From positions 248,001-312,000 of the forward strand of contig NZ_JAJFEQ010000004.1 in the NCBI RefSeq assembly GCF_020707265.1: DNA of 64,000 nt. Direction: 5' to 3'. The notes beneath the pieces are model-generated. The model was not told where the DNA came from and made no database searches. It worked only from the letters and a program-made list of their open reading frames with translations. Each line of letters opens with the position of its first letter. Position 1 is the stretch's first letter. The DNA comes from Massilia sp. IC2-477 (GTDB lineage: Bacteria; Pseudomonadota; Gammaproteobacteria; Burkholderiales; Burkholderiaceae_D). Made by a program: the position numbers and the translations under genes. This document shows positions 21,444-29,220 of the stretch, one piece after another.

Positions 21444-23699
21444 TCAGAAGCGGAAGTTCGCCGTCAGGCTGGCCGAGCGCGGCGCGCCTGGCGTGTAGCG
21501 GTAACCGCTCTTGTTGATGCTGGCCACGTAGCGTTCGTCCGCCAGGTTGTACACGTTCAGGCGCAGGTCCAGATTCGGGCCGATGCGGTACTGGGCCATG
21601 GCATCGAACACCCAGTAGGACTCGGTGTATGTGGGCGTGCCCACTGCGCCGTCGGTGCCGCGCTTGAGCTCGTCGGCGAAGCGGGCGCCGCCGCCGATCT
21701 TGAAGTTGGGCGTCACGTCATACGCCGTCCACAGCGTGAACGAGGACTTCGGCGTGTAGGTCAGGCTGTTCTCGCCGTTGGCAGTAATCAGTCGGCCGGC
21801 TTCGACGCTGGTGTCCATGTACAGGTAGCCCGCGCTTACCAGCCAGTTGCTGGCCAGCGCGCCGGTCATGCCCAGTTCCACGCCCTGCACCCGCTTCTTG
21901 CCGGTCTGGTACCACTGCAGGTCCACCGGGTCCTGCTCGATCTCGTTCTTGACGTCGGTACGGAACAGGGCCGCCGACAGCGCCAGCTTCTGGCGCAGCA
22001 GGTCGAGCTTGCCGCCGAGTTCCCAGTTCGTGGTTTCCTGCGGATCGAAGATCGGGTTCTGGGCGCTGCTGGCGCTGCTCGATGCCGTGAAGTTGGCGCC
22101 CGGCGGCTGCTTCGAGGTGGCGACCATGCCGTACACGCTGCTGTTCGCGGTCGGCTTGTACAGCAGCGAGGCCTTGCCGTTGACCAGGGTCTTGTTGACG
22201 TTCAGGCGGGCCGGGACCAGCACGTTGTTGGTCAAGGTCACCGCATCGAACACGCCGCGGAAGCGGTCCACGCGCACGCCGCCATTGAAGATCCACTTCT
22301 CGCCCAGCTTGATGGTGTCGAAGGCGAACAGGCTCTGGGTGTCGACGTCGCCCTCGGTATAGGCGCCGGTGCGGGCCAGGGTCAGGCCGGTCACCGGGTC
22401 GGCCGGGTTCGGGCGGTACAGGTTGGCGGCCGGCAGCGTGCCCAGCCCGGTACGGCCGAAGCTGACCTGGGTCTCGTTGACGAATTCGAGGCCGGTGACC
22501 AGGGTGTGCTTCAGACTGCCGGTGTCGAAATCGGCGGTGAGCACGGTCTGGTTGGTCAGGATCTTGTTCTCCGCATCTTTCACGGTGCGGGTGCTGCGCG
22601 CCACGGTCCAGGTCGACGGGTCAGTCACCACCGGAGTACGGAAGTTGGCGCTGCTGGCCAGCCAGGCCGTCAGGAGGTAGTCCTGCTTGGTGCGGCCGTA
22701 GCGGCTGACGTTCGACAGCTGCAGGGTCGGCGAGAAGGCGTGCTCGACACGGATGGTGGCCATGTCGGCCTTGACCTTGTCGAAATCGTTGTTCGAGCCG
22801 TAGAAGTTTTCCGGGTCGACCGGCGCCGCGTTGCCGATGAAGGGACGGGCCGGGTCCGGGCTGGTGTAGCCGGGCAGGCCGATGGTCGGCACGCCGCCGT
22901 CCGGAACATTGTCCTGGTCCACGTGCAGGTAATCCAGGTAGACCCGGGTCGGGCCGTTCAGGCCGAAACCAATGCTCGGGGCGACCGCCCAGCGCTTCTT
23001 GTTGACCACCTCACGGCCAGGGACGCCGGAATCCTGCGCCATCGCGTTCAGGCGCAGGGCGATGCCGCGCTCGGCGTTCAGGACCGTATTCAGGTCGGCG
23101 GTGGCGCGCTTCTGCGAGTCGGTGCCGCCCAGTACCGAGCCCGAGCGGCCGCTGCTCATGTTGGCCTTCTTGCTGACCAGGTTGATCGAACCGGTCGGCG
23201 AGCCGCGGCCGGTGTCGGTCCCTGCCGGGCCCTTCAGGACGTCGATCTGCTCCAGGTTGAAGGTGTCGCGCGAGATCGAACCGATGTCGCGCGCGCCATC
23301 CACGAAAATGCTGCCCGAGGTGTCGAAGCCGCGCATGAAGATCGCATCGCCCGTGTTGGTGTTGCCGTTCTCGCCCAGGAAGAAGGCGCCCACGCCCGGG
23401 GTATTGCGTAGGGCTTCGGTCAGGGTCACAGCGCCCTGCTGCTCGAACAGTTCCTTCTTGATGACCTGCACCGTCTGCGCGGTGTCCAGCAGCTTCTCGG
23501 TGTACTTGGGCGACGAGGCCTGCTCAGCCTTGAAAGCGTTCTCGGCCTTGCCAACCACTTCGACGGTGGTGGCGGGGGCCATCGCGGCTGCAGCACCGTC
23601 CATGTCGTTCGCGTGCGCGGCCATTGGCAGCAGGACCGCCGCCAGGGCGGTGCCCATCACGCGCGATTGAGGGTGTTTGCGGCTTTTTATTGTTTTCAT
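21444..23699 (-). CDS. TonB-dependent siderophore receptor (second)
   Basis: The product is 751 aa with a signal peptide ending near MAAHAND (about residue 30). The plug is at about 65-190 (LLDTAQTVQVIKKELF, RGFDTSGSIFVDGARD, DVLKGPAGTDTGRGSPTGS) and the C-terminal barrel ends SASLTANFRF. The overall scheme is close to the first receptor, so it is again a catecholate- or mixed-type siderophore receptor; it lacks the extra N-terminal signalling domain that pairs with FecR/FecI. A strong Fur site lies upstream. It converges with the esterase gene. Confidence 0.95.
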   Translation of the reverse strand: MKTIKSRKHPQSRVMGTALAAVLLPMAAHANDMDGAAAAMAPATTVEVVGKAENAFKAEQASSPKYTEKLLDTAQTVQVIKKELFEQQGAVTLTEALRNTPGVGAFFLGENGNTNTGDAIFMRGFDTSGSIFVDGARDIGSISRDTFNLEQIDVLKGPAGTDTGRGSPTGSINLVSKKANMSSGRSGSVLGGTDSQKRATADLNTVLNAERGIALRLNAMAQDSGVPGREVVNKKRWAVAPSIGFGLNGPTRVYLDYLHVDQDNVPDGGVPTIGLPGYTSPDPARPFIGNAAPVDPENFYGSNNDFDKVKADMATIRVEHAFSPTLQLSNVSRYGRTKQDYLLTAWLASSANFRTPVVTDPSTWTVARSTRTVKDAENKILTNQTVLTADFDTGSLKHTLVTGLEFVNETQVSFGRTGLGTLPAANLYRPNPADPVTGLTLARTGAYTEGDVDTQSLFAFDTIKLGEKWIFNGGVRVDRFRGVFDAVTLTNNVLVPARLNVNKTLVNGKASLLYKPTANSSVYGMVATSKQPPGANFTASSSASSAQNPIFDPQETTNWELGGKLDLLRQKLALSAALFRTDVKNEIEQDPVDLQWYQTGKKRVQGVELGMTGALASNWLVSAGYLYMDTSVEAGRLITANGENSLTYTPKSSFTLWTAYDVTPNFKIGGGARFADELKRGTDGAVGTPTYTESYWVFDAMAQYRIGPNLDLRLNVYNLADERYVASINKSGYRYTPGAPRSASLTANFRF

Positions 23700-23772
23700 A
23701 CGAAGCTGTTCCTTGGCAGTCAGATGGTGGGAAAGTCAACAATGAAAATTATTGTAAAGAAAAGGTTCCGAT

Positions 23773-23807
23773 ATGTAAACAGGAATCATTCTCATTATCG
23801 TTTACAT
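23773..23807 (-). promoter_or_regulatory. Fur box enclosed by an 8-bp inverted repeat
   Basis: On the minus strand GATAATGAGAATGATTCC (within 23781-23799) is very close to the Fur consensus. It is enclosed by perfect 8-bp arms, ATGTAAAC (23773-23780) and GTTTACAT (23800-23807). A weaker AATGAAAATTATT (23741-23753) nearer the gene may be a second site. Together they predict strong iron repression of the second receptor. Confidence 0.85.
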
Positions 23808-23895
23808 TCACACTAATGGAAGAGCGATGGCACAAGGCGAACGCAGGCAGCCGCGATCGTCGGCGCGAACAGTGAAAGGGAGCGAGGGAAGTGAG

Positions 23896-23924
23896 CGGCA
23901 GCAGCGCCGGGCGGGCTGCTGCCG
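23896..23924. terminator. Hairpin after the serine-hydrolase operon
   Basis: CGGCAGCAGC (23896-23905) pairs perfectly with GCTGCTGCCG (23915-23924) across a 9-nt loop, 34 bp past the stop of the leftward hydrolase gene. No U-tract follows. It probably marks the end of that operon. Confidence 0.5.
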
Positions 23925-23957
23925 ATAAAGGCGGCCTGGTCAGCCAAGCGGAAGGAC

Positions 23958-25103
23958 TTAGCGGCGGATGCTGGCAATGACTTTGGTGGCGAAGTCGGCA
24001 GCGTTGCCGGCATGCCAGCGCCAGACGATCACAAGATCGTGGTCAGGCGAAACGAGGACGGTGTTGCTGCCTGCTCCCAGCGCAGCGTAGGCGTTCGCCG
24101 GCAGGCCAGGCAGGTTCTTGCCTTTGGTATTGAGCCACCAGAGATAGCCATAGTCCGGGCCATGCGCGCTCGGGCTCAGCGCCGCCTTCACGTAGGACGG
24201 CGGAAGCACCTGCTTGCCGTTCCAGGCCCCGCCGCGCAGCCACAGGTAGCCGAAGCGCGCCATGTCCCAGGAATTGATCCACATGCCGCCGCCCCAGCGC
24301 GTGCCGCCGCTGACCGACGCTACCGGCTTGCCGTTCAGTTCCACATAGCTGTTGTGGTACGGGACCCACTTCCAGCTGTTCGAGGCGCCGATCGGGTCCA
24401 TCACCTGCTGCTGGAACACGTCCGGCACGGCTTGGTCGAATACGCGCAGCAGCGACAGCGCAAAGCGGTTGATGCGCACGTCGTTGTATTCGTAGAAGCT
24501 GCCCGGCGCCTGCAGGGCGCGCGGCTTGCGCTCCCCTGCCCCAAAGGCTTCCTTGCCGATGAAGTCGGCGTTCTTGCCCCACAGGCTGCCTTCCCACTCG
24601 GTTTCCTGCTGCAGGTGCTGCTGCCAGGTCACGCGCGCGTTCTGGGGCGACGCATAGCCGCCGTCGTTCACGCGCTTGGCCACCGGTTCGTCCAGCACGA
24701 TCCGGCCGTCGCGCACGGCCACGCCGGCGACCGTCGCCAACATGCTTTTCGCCACCGAATAGGTCGGATCGACGAACTGGGTGTCGCCGAATTCGGCCAC
24801 CACGTAGCCCTTGTAGATCACCAGCCCGTTGGTCCGGGCGCGGCGCGTCGGCATCGAACCCAGGCGGCTGCCGAAGGTGGCTTCCTGGTCGGAGAAATCG
24901 ACGGCGCGGGTGGTTTCGCGCGACTGGGCGAACTGCACCGCGGCGGCCAGTGCGACCGGGTCCATGCCGAGTTCGGCGGGTGACTTGCGGGCCCATTCGC
25001 CCTGCGGCGGGAAGTATGCGGCGGGCGCGGCGGCAAAAGCGGCCGACGGCAGCAGCGCGCCCAAGACCAGGCTCAGGACGGCGCGGCGGGAGACATGCAT
25101 CAT
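23958..25103 (-). CDS. Exported serine hydrolase, class C beta-lactamase / NylB-like fold
   Basis: The product is 381 aa from ATG 25103 (ATGs at 25115 and 25100 are alternatives). The N-terminus MMHVSRRAVLSLVLGALLPSAAFAA has a twin-Arg-like pair and a hydrophobic core, so Sec or Tat export is expected. The catalytic S116-V-A-K119 is clear, with a Tyr candidate at 204-206 (SFYEYNDV) and a C-terminal LGAGSNTVLVSPDHDLVIVWRW block. It is closer to 6-aminohexanoate-dimer hydrolase and esterase relatives than to resistance enzymes, so beta-lactam resistance is not claimed. Its start overlaps the CYTH gene end by 4 nt. Confidence 0.88.
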   Translation of the reverse strand: MMHVSRRAVLSLVLGALLPSAAFAAAPAAYFPPQGEWARKSPAELGMDPVALAAAVQFAQSRETTRAVDFSDQEATFGSRLGSMPTRRARTNGLVIYKGYVVAEFGDTQFVDPTYSVAKSMLATVAGVAVRDGRIVLDEPVAKRVNDGGYASPQNARVTWQQHLQQETEWEGSLWGKNADFIGKEAFGAGERKPRALQAPGSFYEYNDVRINRFALSLLRVFDQAVPDVFQQQVMDPIGASNSWKWVPYHNSYVELNGKPVASVSGGTRWGGGMWINSWDMARFGYLWLRGGAWNGKQVLPPSYVKAALSPSAHGPDYGYLWWLNTKGKNLPGLPANAYAALGAGSNTVLVSPDHDLVIVWRWHAGNAADFATKVIASIRR

Positions 25104-25573
25104 GGTGTGGTCCATTGAGAGAACGGGAAGCGGATCAGGCTGGAGTTGTAGTAGCGCTTGTCGCCGGTGACTTCCTGGCCGACCCACGCGGGTTTCTCGA
25201 ACTGCGCGTCTTCGGAGGGCAGTTCGATTTCGGCCACCATCAGGCCCGCGTTCTCGCCCAGGAATTCATCGACTTCCCAGGTAAAGCCCGCGTACGCAAT
25301 GCGGCGCCGGTATTTTTCGACGAGCGGGCGCTCGCACAGGCGGTCGAGCAGTTCCTGCGCTTCAGGCAGCGGAATCGGATACTCCCACTCGCCGCGCGTC
25401 GCGCCCGTGCTTTTGCTCTTGATGGTGAGGACGCCGGCCTCGCCCTCGATGCGCACCCGCACGGTGCGCACCGGGTCCGAGCACAGATAGCCCTGGCGCA
25501 GCAGCACGGGTTCGCCCAGGGCGCGCCAGTCCTCGCCGGACAGGAGGAACTTGCGCTCGATTTCGACGCCCAC
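25100..25573 (-). CDS. CYTH domain protein (triphosphatase type)
   Basis: The product is 157 aa from GTG 25573, two bases after the upstream stop. It starts with the CYTH signature E4-x-E6-x-K8 (MGVEIERKFLL), followed by alternating basic and acidic strands forming the tunnel fold (RTVRVRIEG, LTIKSKSTG, EKYRRRIAY, WEVDEF, MVAEIELPSE). Small bacterial CYTH proteins usually hydrolyse inorganic triphosphate; class IV adenylate cyclases share the fold. The gene sits between the M14 peptidase and the serine hydrolase with near-zero spacing, so the three are one operon. Confidence 0.9.
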   Translation of the reverse strand: MGVEIERKFLLSGEDWRALGEPVLLRQGYLCSDPVRTVRVRIEGEAGVLTIKSKSTGATRGEWEYPIPLPEAQELLDRLCERPLVEKYRRRIAYAGFTWEVDEFLGENAGLMVAEIELPSEDAQFEKPAWVGQEVTGDKRYYNSSLIRFPFSQWTTP

Positions 25574-25575
25574 GC

Positions 25576-26697
25576 TCAGTCCAGCGTCTGCAGGATCGGC
25601 TGCAGGATCGCCGCGCCCAGTGCCGCGCTGCGGGCGCCGTTCCAGCCTGTGTGCGGATCGGGCAGGTTGGCATTGTCCTTGAACGGCATTTCCAGGGTCA
25701 GGGACAGGCACTTGAAGGTGTGGCCGATGTACTTCGAGGCCAGGGTCAGGAGTTCCTCGTTGTACTTGCTCGCGGCGTAGCCGTAGACGTTCTGGAAGTC
25801 CGGGCTGGCCGCCATGTAGCGCTGCACGAAGGCATCCTGGCGCGCCTGGCGCTCGGGCCCGAAGTCGGACAGCATCTCGTTGCCGGCCACGAAGTTGTAC
25901 GGCAGTGCTTCGTCACCATGGATGTCGAAGAACATGTCGACGCCGGTTTCGTGGATCTTGTTTTTCACGCACAGCACTTCCGGGCTGCGCTCCAGCGACG
26001 GGGTCATCCACTCACGGTTCAAGTTGGCGCCGGCCGCGTTGGTACGCAGGTTGCCGCGCACCGAGCCGTCCGGATTCATGTTCGGCACGATGTAGAACAC
26101 GGCGCGCTGGAGGAGCTTGCGCGCGACCGGGTTGGCGTTATCGAGCAGCGCATCCATCATGCCCTCGACGAACCATTCGGCCATGGTTTCGCCCGGATGC
26201 TGGCGTGCGATCACCCAGATCTTCTTTTCCGCCTGCGGGTTGCCGATCACGACCAGGTTCATGTCGCGGCCGTCGATGGTGGTGCCGATGTCCTGCACGC
26301 GTGCGACCGGGTTCTCGGCCACTTCGCCCAGCAGGCGCAGGTGGCGGTCCCAGGTGTAGGGCTCGAAATAGGCGTAGTAGATGCTATCGAGTTCAGGCGT
26401 GTGGTTGATCGTCATCACCTGGCCGTCGAAGCTGGTCGGCACGCGGAACCAGTTCTCGGTGTCGTAGCTGGCGGCGACCTGGTAGTCCTCGAAGCCCTTC
26501 GGGTAGGTGGCCTGTCCCGCATTCAGGAAACGGATGGTGCAGGCCTGGTCGCGCGCGCCCTGCAGGCGGAAGTGGAACCACTGGTGGATGTCGGCGTGCG
26601 AATCCTTGCGCAGGTTCAGGTCGATCGCCCTGGGGCCGTCGGCGCGCACGACTTCGATGGCGCCGGAATCGAAGGTCTGGCTGATTTTGATGGGCAT
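25576..26697 (-). CDS. M14 metallocarboxypeptidase (cytosolic CCP-like, M14D)
   Basis: The product is 373 aa, no signal peptide, so cytoplasmic. Zinc ligands are H167 and E170 in RQHPGETMAEW and H260 in FFDIHGDE; the general-base Glu is E336 in SLTLEMPFKD. The N-terminal 120 residues form the beta-sandwich domain typical of cytosolic carboxypeptidases (Nna1-like), including YYAYFEPYTWDRH. NMNPDGSVRGNLRTNAAGANLNREW is the substrate-binding stretch. In eukaryotes this group trims glutamates from tubulin; the bacterial substrate is unknown. First gene of the M14-CYTH-hydrolase operon. Confidence 0.93.
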   Translation of the reverse strand: MPIKISQTFDSGAIEVVRADGPRAIDLNLRKDSHADIHQWFHFRLQGARDQACTIRFLNAGQATYPKGFEDYQVAASYDTENWFRVPTSFDGQVMTINHTPELDSIYYAYFEPYTWDRHLRLLGEVAENPVARVQDIGTTIDGRDMNLVVIGNPQAEKKIWVIARQHPGETMAEWFVEGMMDALLDNANPVARKLLQRAVFYIVPNMNPDGSVRGNLRTNAAGANLNREWMTPSLERSPEVLCVKNKIHETGVDMFFDIHGDEALPYNFVAGNEMLSDFGPERQARQDAFVQRYMAASPDFQNVYGYAASKYNEELLTLASKYIGHTFKCLSLTLEMPFKDNANLPDPHTGWNGARSAALGAAILQPILQTLD

Positions 26698-26787
26698 GGC
26701 GAATCCTTCATTGTCCGTTCAAAGAAACGCATATTACCGGACAGTGCGCAGACCGGCGCGGTCCTCGCCCTGCCCGGCCTGCTCCGC

Positions 26788-27192
26788 TTACTGCGCGTCA
26801 AGGTCGATCAGGTCCTTGGTGTACATGGCCATGACCTGGCGCATCAGTTCGACGTTGCTGCGGTCAAGCACGACGGTCAGGTCTTCCTTGCTGTCGAGGA
26901 CGAAGGTCATGCGCAGCGCGCCGCGCAGTTCCTTGCACTGCACGTACTGGGCGCGCGGGGTGTAGGGATTGTCCCAGTCTTGCTGCGTGATCTGCGGCGC
27001 GGCCGGCGGCGCAGCCAGGTTCGGGTCCTGGTTGACCGGCAGGTGCCTGAGCAGCCAGAACACGATAAAGGCCGGCACATAGATGCACAGGTCGCGCGCG
27101 CCCTTGCTGGAGAATTTCACCAGCAACAGGTTGCCGACGCGGTCGCAGGACATGGACATGCTCTTGACTTCACGAATTACCGCAGGTTTCAC
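26788..27192 (-). CDS. Hypothetical protein with one membrane helix
   Basis: No family recognised. The product is 134 aa from GTG 27192, chosen because AGGAA lies about 10 nt upstream and the sequence further upstream in frame has no coding character. It has a short charged N-terminus, then a hydrophobic stretch (LCIYVPAFIVFWLLRHL, about 35-51), a Pro/Ala linker, and a C-terminal soluble half rich in charged residues (FVLDSKEDLTVVLDRSNVELMRQVM). It lies 90 bp upstream of the M14 gene on the same strand and may belong to that operon. Confidence 0.65.
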   Translation of the reverse strand: MKPAVIREVKSMSMSCDRVGNLLLVKFSSKGARDLCIYVPAFIVFWLLRHLPVNQDPNLAAPPAAPQITQQDWDNPYTPRAQYVQCKELRGALRMTFVLDSKEDLTVVLDRSNVELMRQVMAMYTKDLIDLDAQ

Positions 27193-27274
27193 GACGATAT
27201 TCCTAGGGAAAGGTTGAAAAAGGCGCAGCGATTCTACCGCATCCCATGGCCCAGTTGTGTGGTATCCGAGGGTC

Positions 27275-27306
27275 AAAAAACAAAACGGGGAGCTTGCGCT
27301 CCCCGA
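27275..27306 (-). terminator. Intrinsic terminator of the KGG stress gene
   Basis: CGGGGAGC (27286-27293) and GCTCCCCG (27298-27305) enclose a TTGC loop. On the minus strand the stem is followed by TTTTGTTTTTT. It stands 47 bp past the stop of the leftward KGG-repeat gene. Confidence 0.9.
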
Positions 27307-27352
27307 CGTTGTCGTGCTTCGGCTTCCGCAACGCGCGAGCCTTGCTCCGGCC

Positions 27353-27661
27353 TTACTCTTTCGAGCCGCGGCCGCCCTGCGAGTTGCGGCCGCCCTTGCT
27401 GGAGGCTGCGCGCGACGGGCCACCCGAGCCGGCATTGGCCGACTGGCGGTTACCGTGGCTCATGCTGCCGGCACGGCGGGCTTCTTCCGAGGTGAACTCG
27501 TGCGCCGTACCCTTGGCGTGGGCAGCCTTGCCGCCCTGGCTGGCGATTTCACGCTGGCGTTCCGGATCCATCGATGCGAAACCGCGATTGCGGGTGCCGC
27601 TGCTCTGGCTGTTGCCGCCCTGGTTGCTACCTTGCTTGTTACCTTGATTGCTCGAGGCCAT
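27353..27661 (-). CDS. KGG/Con-10-type general stress protein
   Basis: The product is 102 aa, highly hydrophilic and without Cys or Trp. The central part (about 27-70) has two KGG repeats: GFASMDPERQREIASQGGKA and a second beginning AHEFTSEEARRAGSMSHG, as in YciG, GsiB and Con-10 stress proteins. The flanks are Gly, Ser, Asn and Gln-rich and disordered. Such proteins accumulate under desiccation, osmotic or stationary stress. It faces away from two other disordered hydrophilic genes across a 332-bp gap, suggesting a shared stress-response locus (inference). Confidence 0.85.
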   Translation of the reverse strand: MASSNQGNKQGSNQGGNSQSSGTRNRGFASMDPERQREIASQGGKAAHAKGTAHEFTSEEARRAGSMSHGNRQSANAGSGGPSRAASSKGGRNSQGGRGSKE

Positions 27662-27993
27662 GATGATCTTCTCCCTTGTACGCTTTATGGACCGCCGCGT
27701 CCTGCGGCAGGCTTCTACCCATCACAATCTATGCCCGATGAGTGACCGGCGAAATCATCTTAGGTAGCACAGATGAATGCTGGTATAGGACGCTTTCAGA
27801 TGACTTTGTAGGACTTCACGCGACAGAAAATGCATTAACGAAAATGTACTTCCAGTCGTCAACAAACCCTTCAGTAAGTGTCCTACATGGCACCCCTACG
27901 TCTTCCTATACTGTGTTGGAGGAGACCGGCGCATGATGGCAGTATCAGGCGGGACTCGAGCAGTTACCGCTGGCTTATCGAAAGGAGTCGACA
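27662..27993. other. AT-richer divergent intergenic region
   Basis: The 332-bp gap between two divergent stress-type genes. It is clearly lower in GC than the flanks. Short open frames occur (for example 27742-27936) but lack a ribosome site and family features, so I do not call a gene. It must hold promoters for both directions; I cannot place them with confidence. AAAGGAG at 27981-27987 is the ribosome site of the next gene. Confidence 0.5.
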
Positions 27994-28671
27994 ATGGACG
28001 CGAACCAACGCAGCGAATTCAATAACCAGACCAATAACGGCGCCAACGAGAAATGGACACCTGGCTCCAAGGGCAATACCCAGAGTGGCCCGATGGACCA
28101 CACCTATCCGCAGGGACCAGGCCAGCAATCGGTGATCCGCGGCGAAAACGAGATGCGCCCGACGGACGATCCCGCGCGCATGGGCCAGCAGGAAGTCGCC
28201 GCGGAGGACGGCGGCCGCGCCGATTACGAAACCACCCTCCCCGGCGCCGTGCCCGATGACCTGCCGGGCGGCTCGCTGCAAAGCCAGCAGACCGGCGGCT
28301 CCGGCCCGCAACAAGGCATCACCGACAGCCACCAGCGCCAGATGGAACAGCGCTCGGGCGCCTGGGGCTTGCTGGAGCAACCCGTCGGCCACCGCGACAG
28401 GGATTCCGGCACCGACCTGCGCGCCCACCCGGCCAACCAGCAGGGCAACAGCCAGGCCGTGCACGACATGAACCCGCACGACGCACGGCAGCCCGAGCTG
28501 CAGGGCGGCTCGCTGGGCCGCCACCACGGCGTGGCGCCGGGCACCTACGAGTCCCAGGGCACGACCGCCCAGGTCGGCTACGGCAACAAGCAGAGCGCGG
28601 CAAGCCAGGGAGAAGGCACCGGCATGGCGGTCGGCCCGCACCCGACGAACCAGCAAAGGAGGGAACGATGA
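27994..28671 (+). CDS. Disordered hydrophilic protein (stress/hydrophilin-like)
   Basis: No named family recognised. The product is 225 aa, almost entirely polar and small residues (Gly, Gln, Asn, Pro, Asp, His), no Cys, one short hydrophobic patch, and no signal peptide. More than half the residues are disorder-promoting, as in hydrophilins. Short motifs recur: Q-G-x-G-x-Q, HPANQQGN and HPTNQQRR, and GGSL twice. There is a strong ribosome site. Its 3' end overlaps the next gene by 4 nt (ATGA). A protective role under water stress is inferred from composition and from the divergent KGG gene. Confidence 0.75.
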   Translation: MDANQRSEFNNQTNNGANEKWTPGSKGNTQSGPMDHTYPQGPGQQSVIRGENEMRPTDDPARMGQQEVAAEDGGRADYETTLPGAVPDDLPGGSLQSQQTGGSGPQQGITDSHQRQMEQRSGAWGLLEQPVGHRDRDSGTDLRAHPANQQGNSQAVHDMNPHDARQPELQGGSLGRHHGVAPGTYESQGTTAQVGYGNKQSAASQGEGTGMAVGPHPTNQQRRER

Positions 28672-28985
28672 ACGAGCAAAAGGACCAGAACCAGCAGGGC
28701 AGCACGGACCGCAGCGGTTCGCAGACCGGGGCCGGCGGCAGCGAAGGCAAGGCCCTGTCCCATGAGTCGAACGACGTCGCCGGCGGCCTGCCGCGCAGCC
28801 CCGGCAACAGCGGGCCGCGCAGCGAGAACCAGGGCTGGAAGCCGGGCCAGAGCGTGCAGGCCGACACCGACCCGGTGCACGAATCGAACGACGTCGCCGG
28901 CGGCCTGCCGAAAAGCCCGGCCGGCGCCAACCGCCTGGCGGGCGATCGCAAGATGGACGACGACACCGGCTTTTCGCGTAAGTAA
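28668..28985 (+). CDS. Small disordered protein with duplicated HESNDVAGGLP motif
   Basis: The product is 105 aa, hydrophilic and disordered, with no Cys or membrane segment. HESNDVAGGLPRSP (32-45) and HESNDVAGGLPKSP (71-84) are near-identical repeats, the only conserved-looking elements. The start overlaps the previous stop (ATGA), and AAAGGAGGG lies inside the upstream coding end, so the two genes are coupled. The family is unknown to me. A palindromic repeat follows 3 bp after the stop. Confidence 0.75.
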   Translation: MNEQKDQNQQGSTDRSGSQTGAGGSEGKALSHESNDVAGGLPRSPGNSGPRSENQGWKPGQSVQADTDPVHESNDVAGGLPKSPAGANRLAGDRKMDDDTGFSRK

Positions 28986-28988
28986 CCT

Positions 28989-29020
28989 GTAGGGTGGGCG
29001 GGTCCTCCCGCCCACGCGGT
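28989..29020. repeat. Single REP-like palindrome (copy 8)
   Basis: GTAGGGTGGGCGGG and CCCGCCCACGCGGT form the stem with a short TCCT loop. It is the only unpaired typical copy. It begins 3 bp after a stop codon and probably ends that transcript. Confidence 0.85.
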
Positions 29021-29220
29021 CTACGAGCTTTAGAATATTCCGGAAACATTTACGGCCACCGCCAGTTGGCCGTCCAGCCCGATCATTGATCCACCTCCAA
29101 GCCCCTTCCCTCTGACGGAACCCGTCCGTTCCCGCCCGACTCCAACCGCACTCAACACGCCCCGTCGTTCGCACGTCGCGATGACGGCCAACGTGACTGG
29201 AGTACACGCGGAGACGAGAC

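Noticed and set aside
23958-25103. Beta-lactam resistance gene
   Set aside because: S-x-x-K is present, but the Y-x-N motif and overall sequence fit the NylB/esterase relatives better, so resistance is not supported.
27742-27936. 64-codon frame in the stress-gene intergenic region
   Set aside because: No ribosome site, no repeat or motif, and a composition like the AT-richer non-coding DNA around it.
28989-29020. Palindrome copies as ordinary rho-independent terminators
   Set aside because: The same 31-bp sequence recurs with an asymmetric end and in inverted pairs, and lacks U-tracts, so a repeat family explains it better, though individual copies may still end transcripts.
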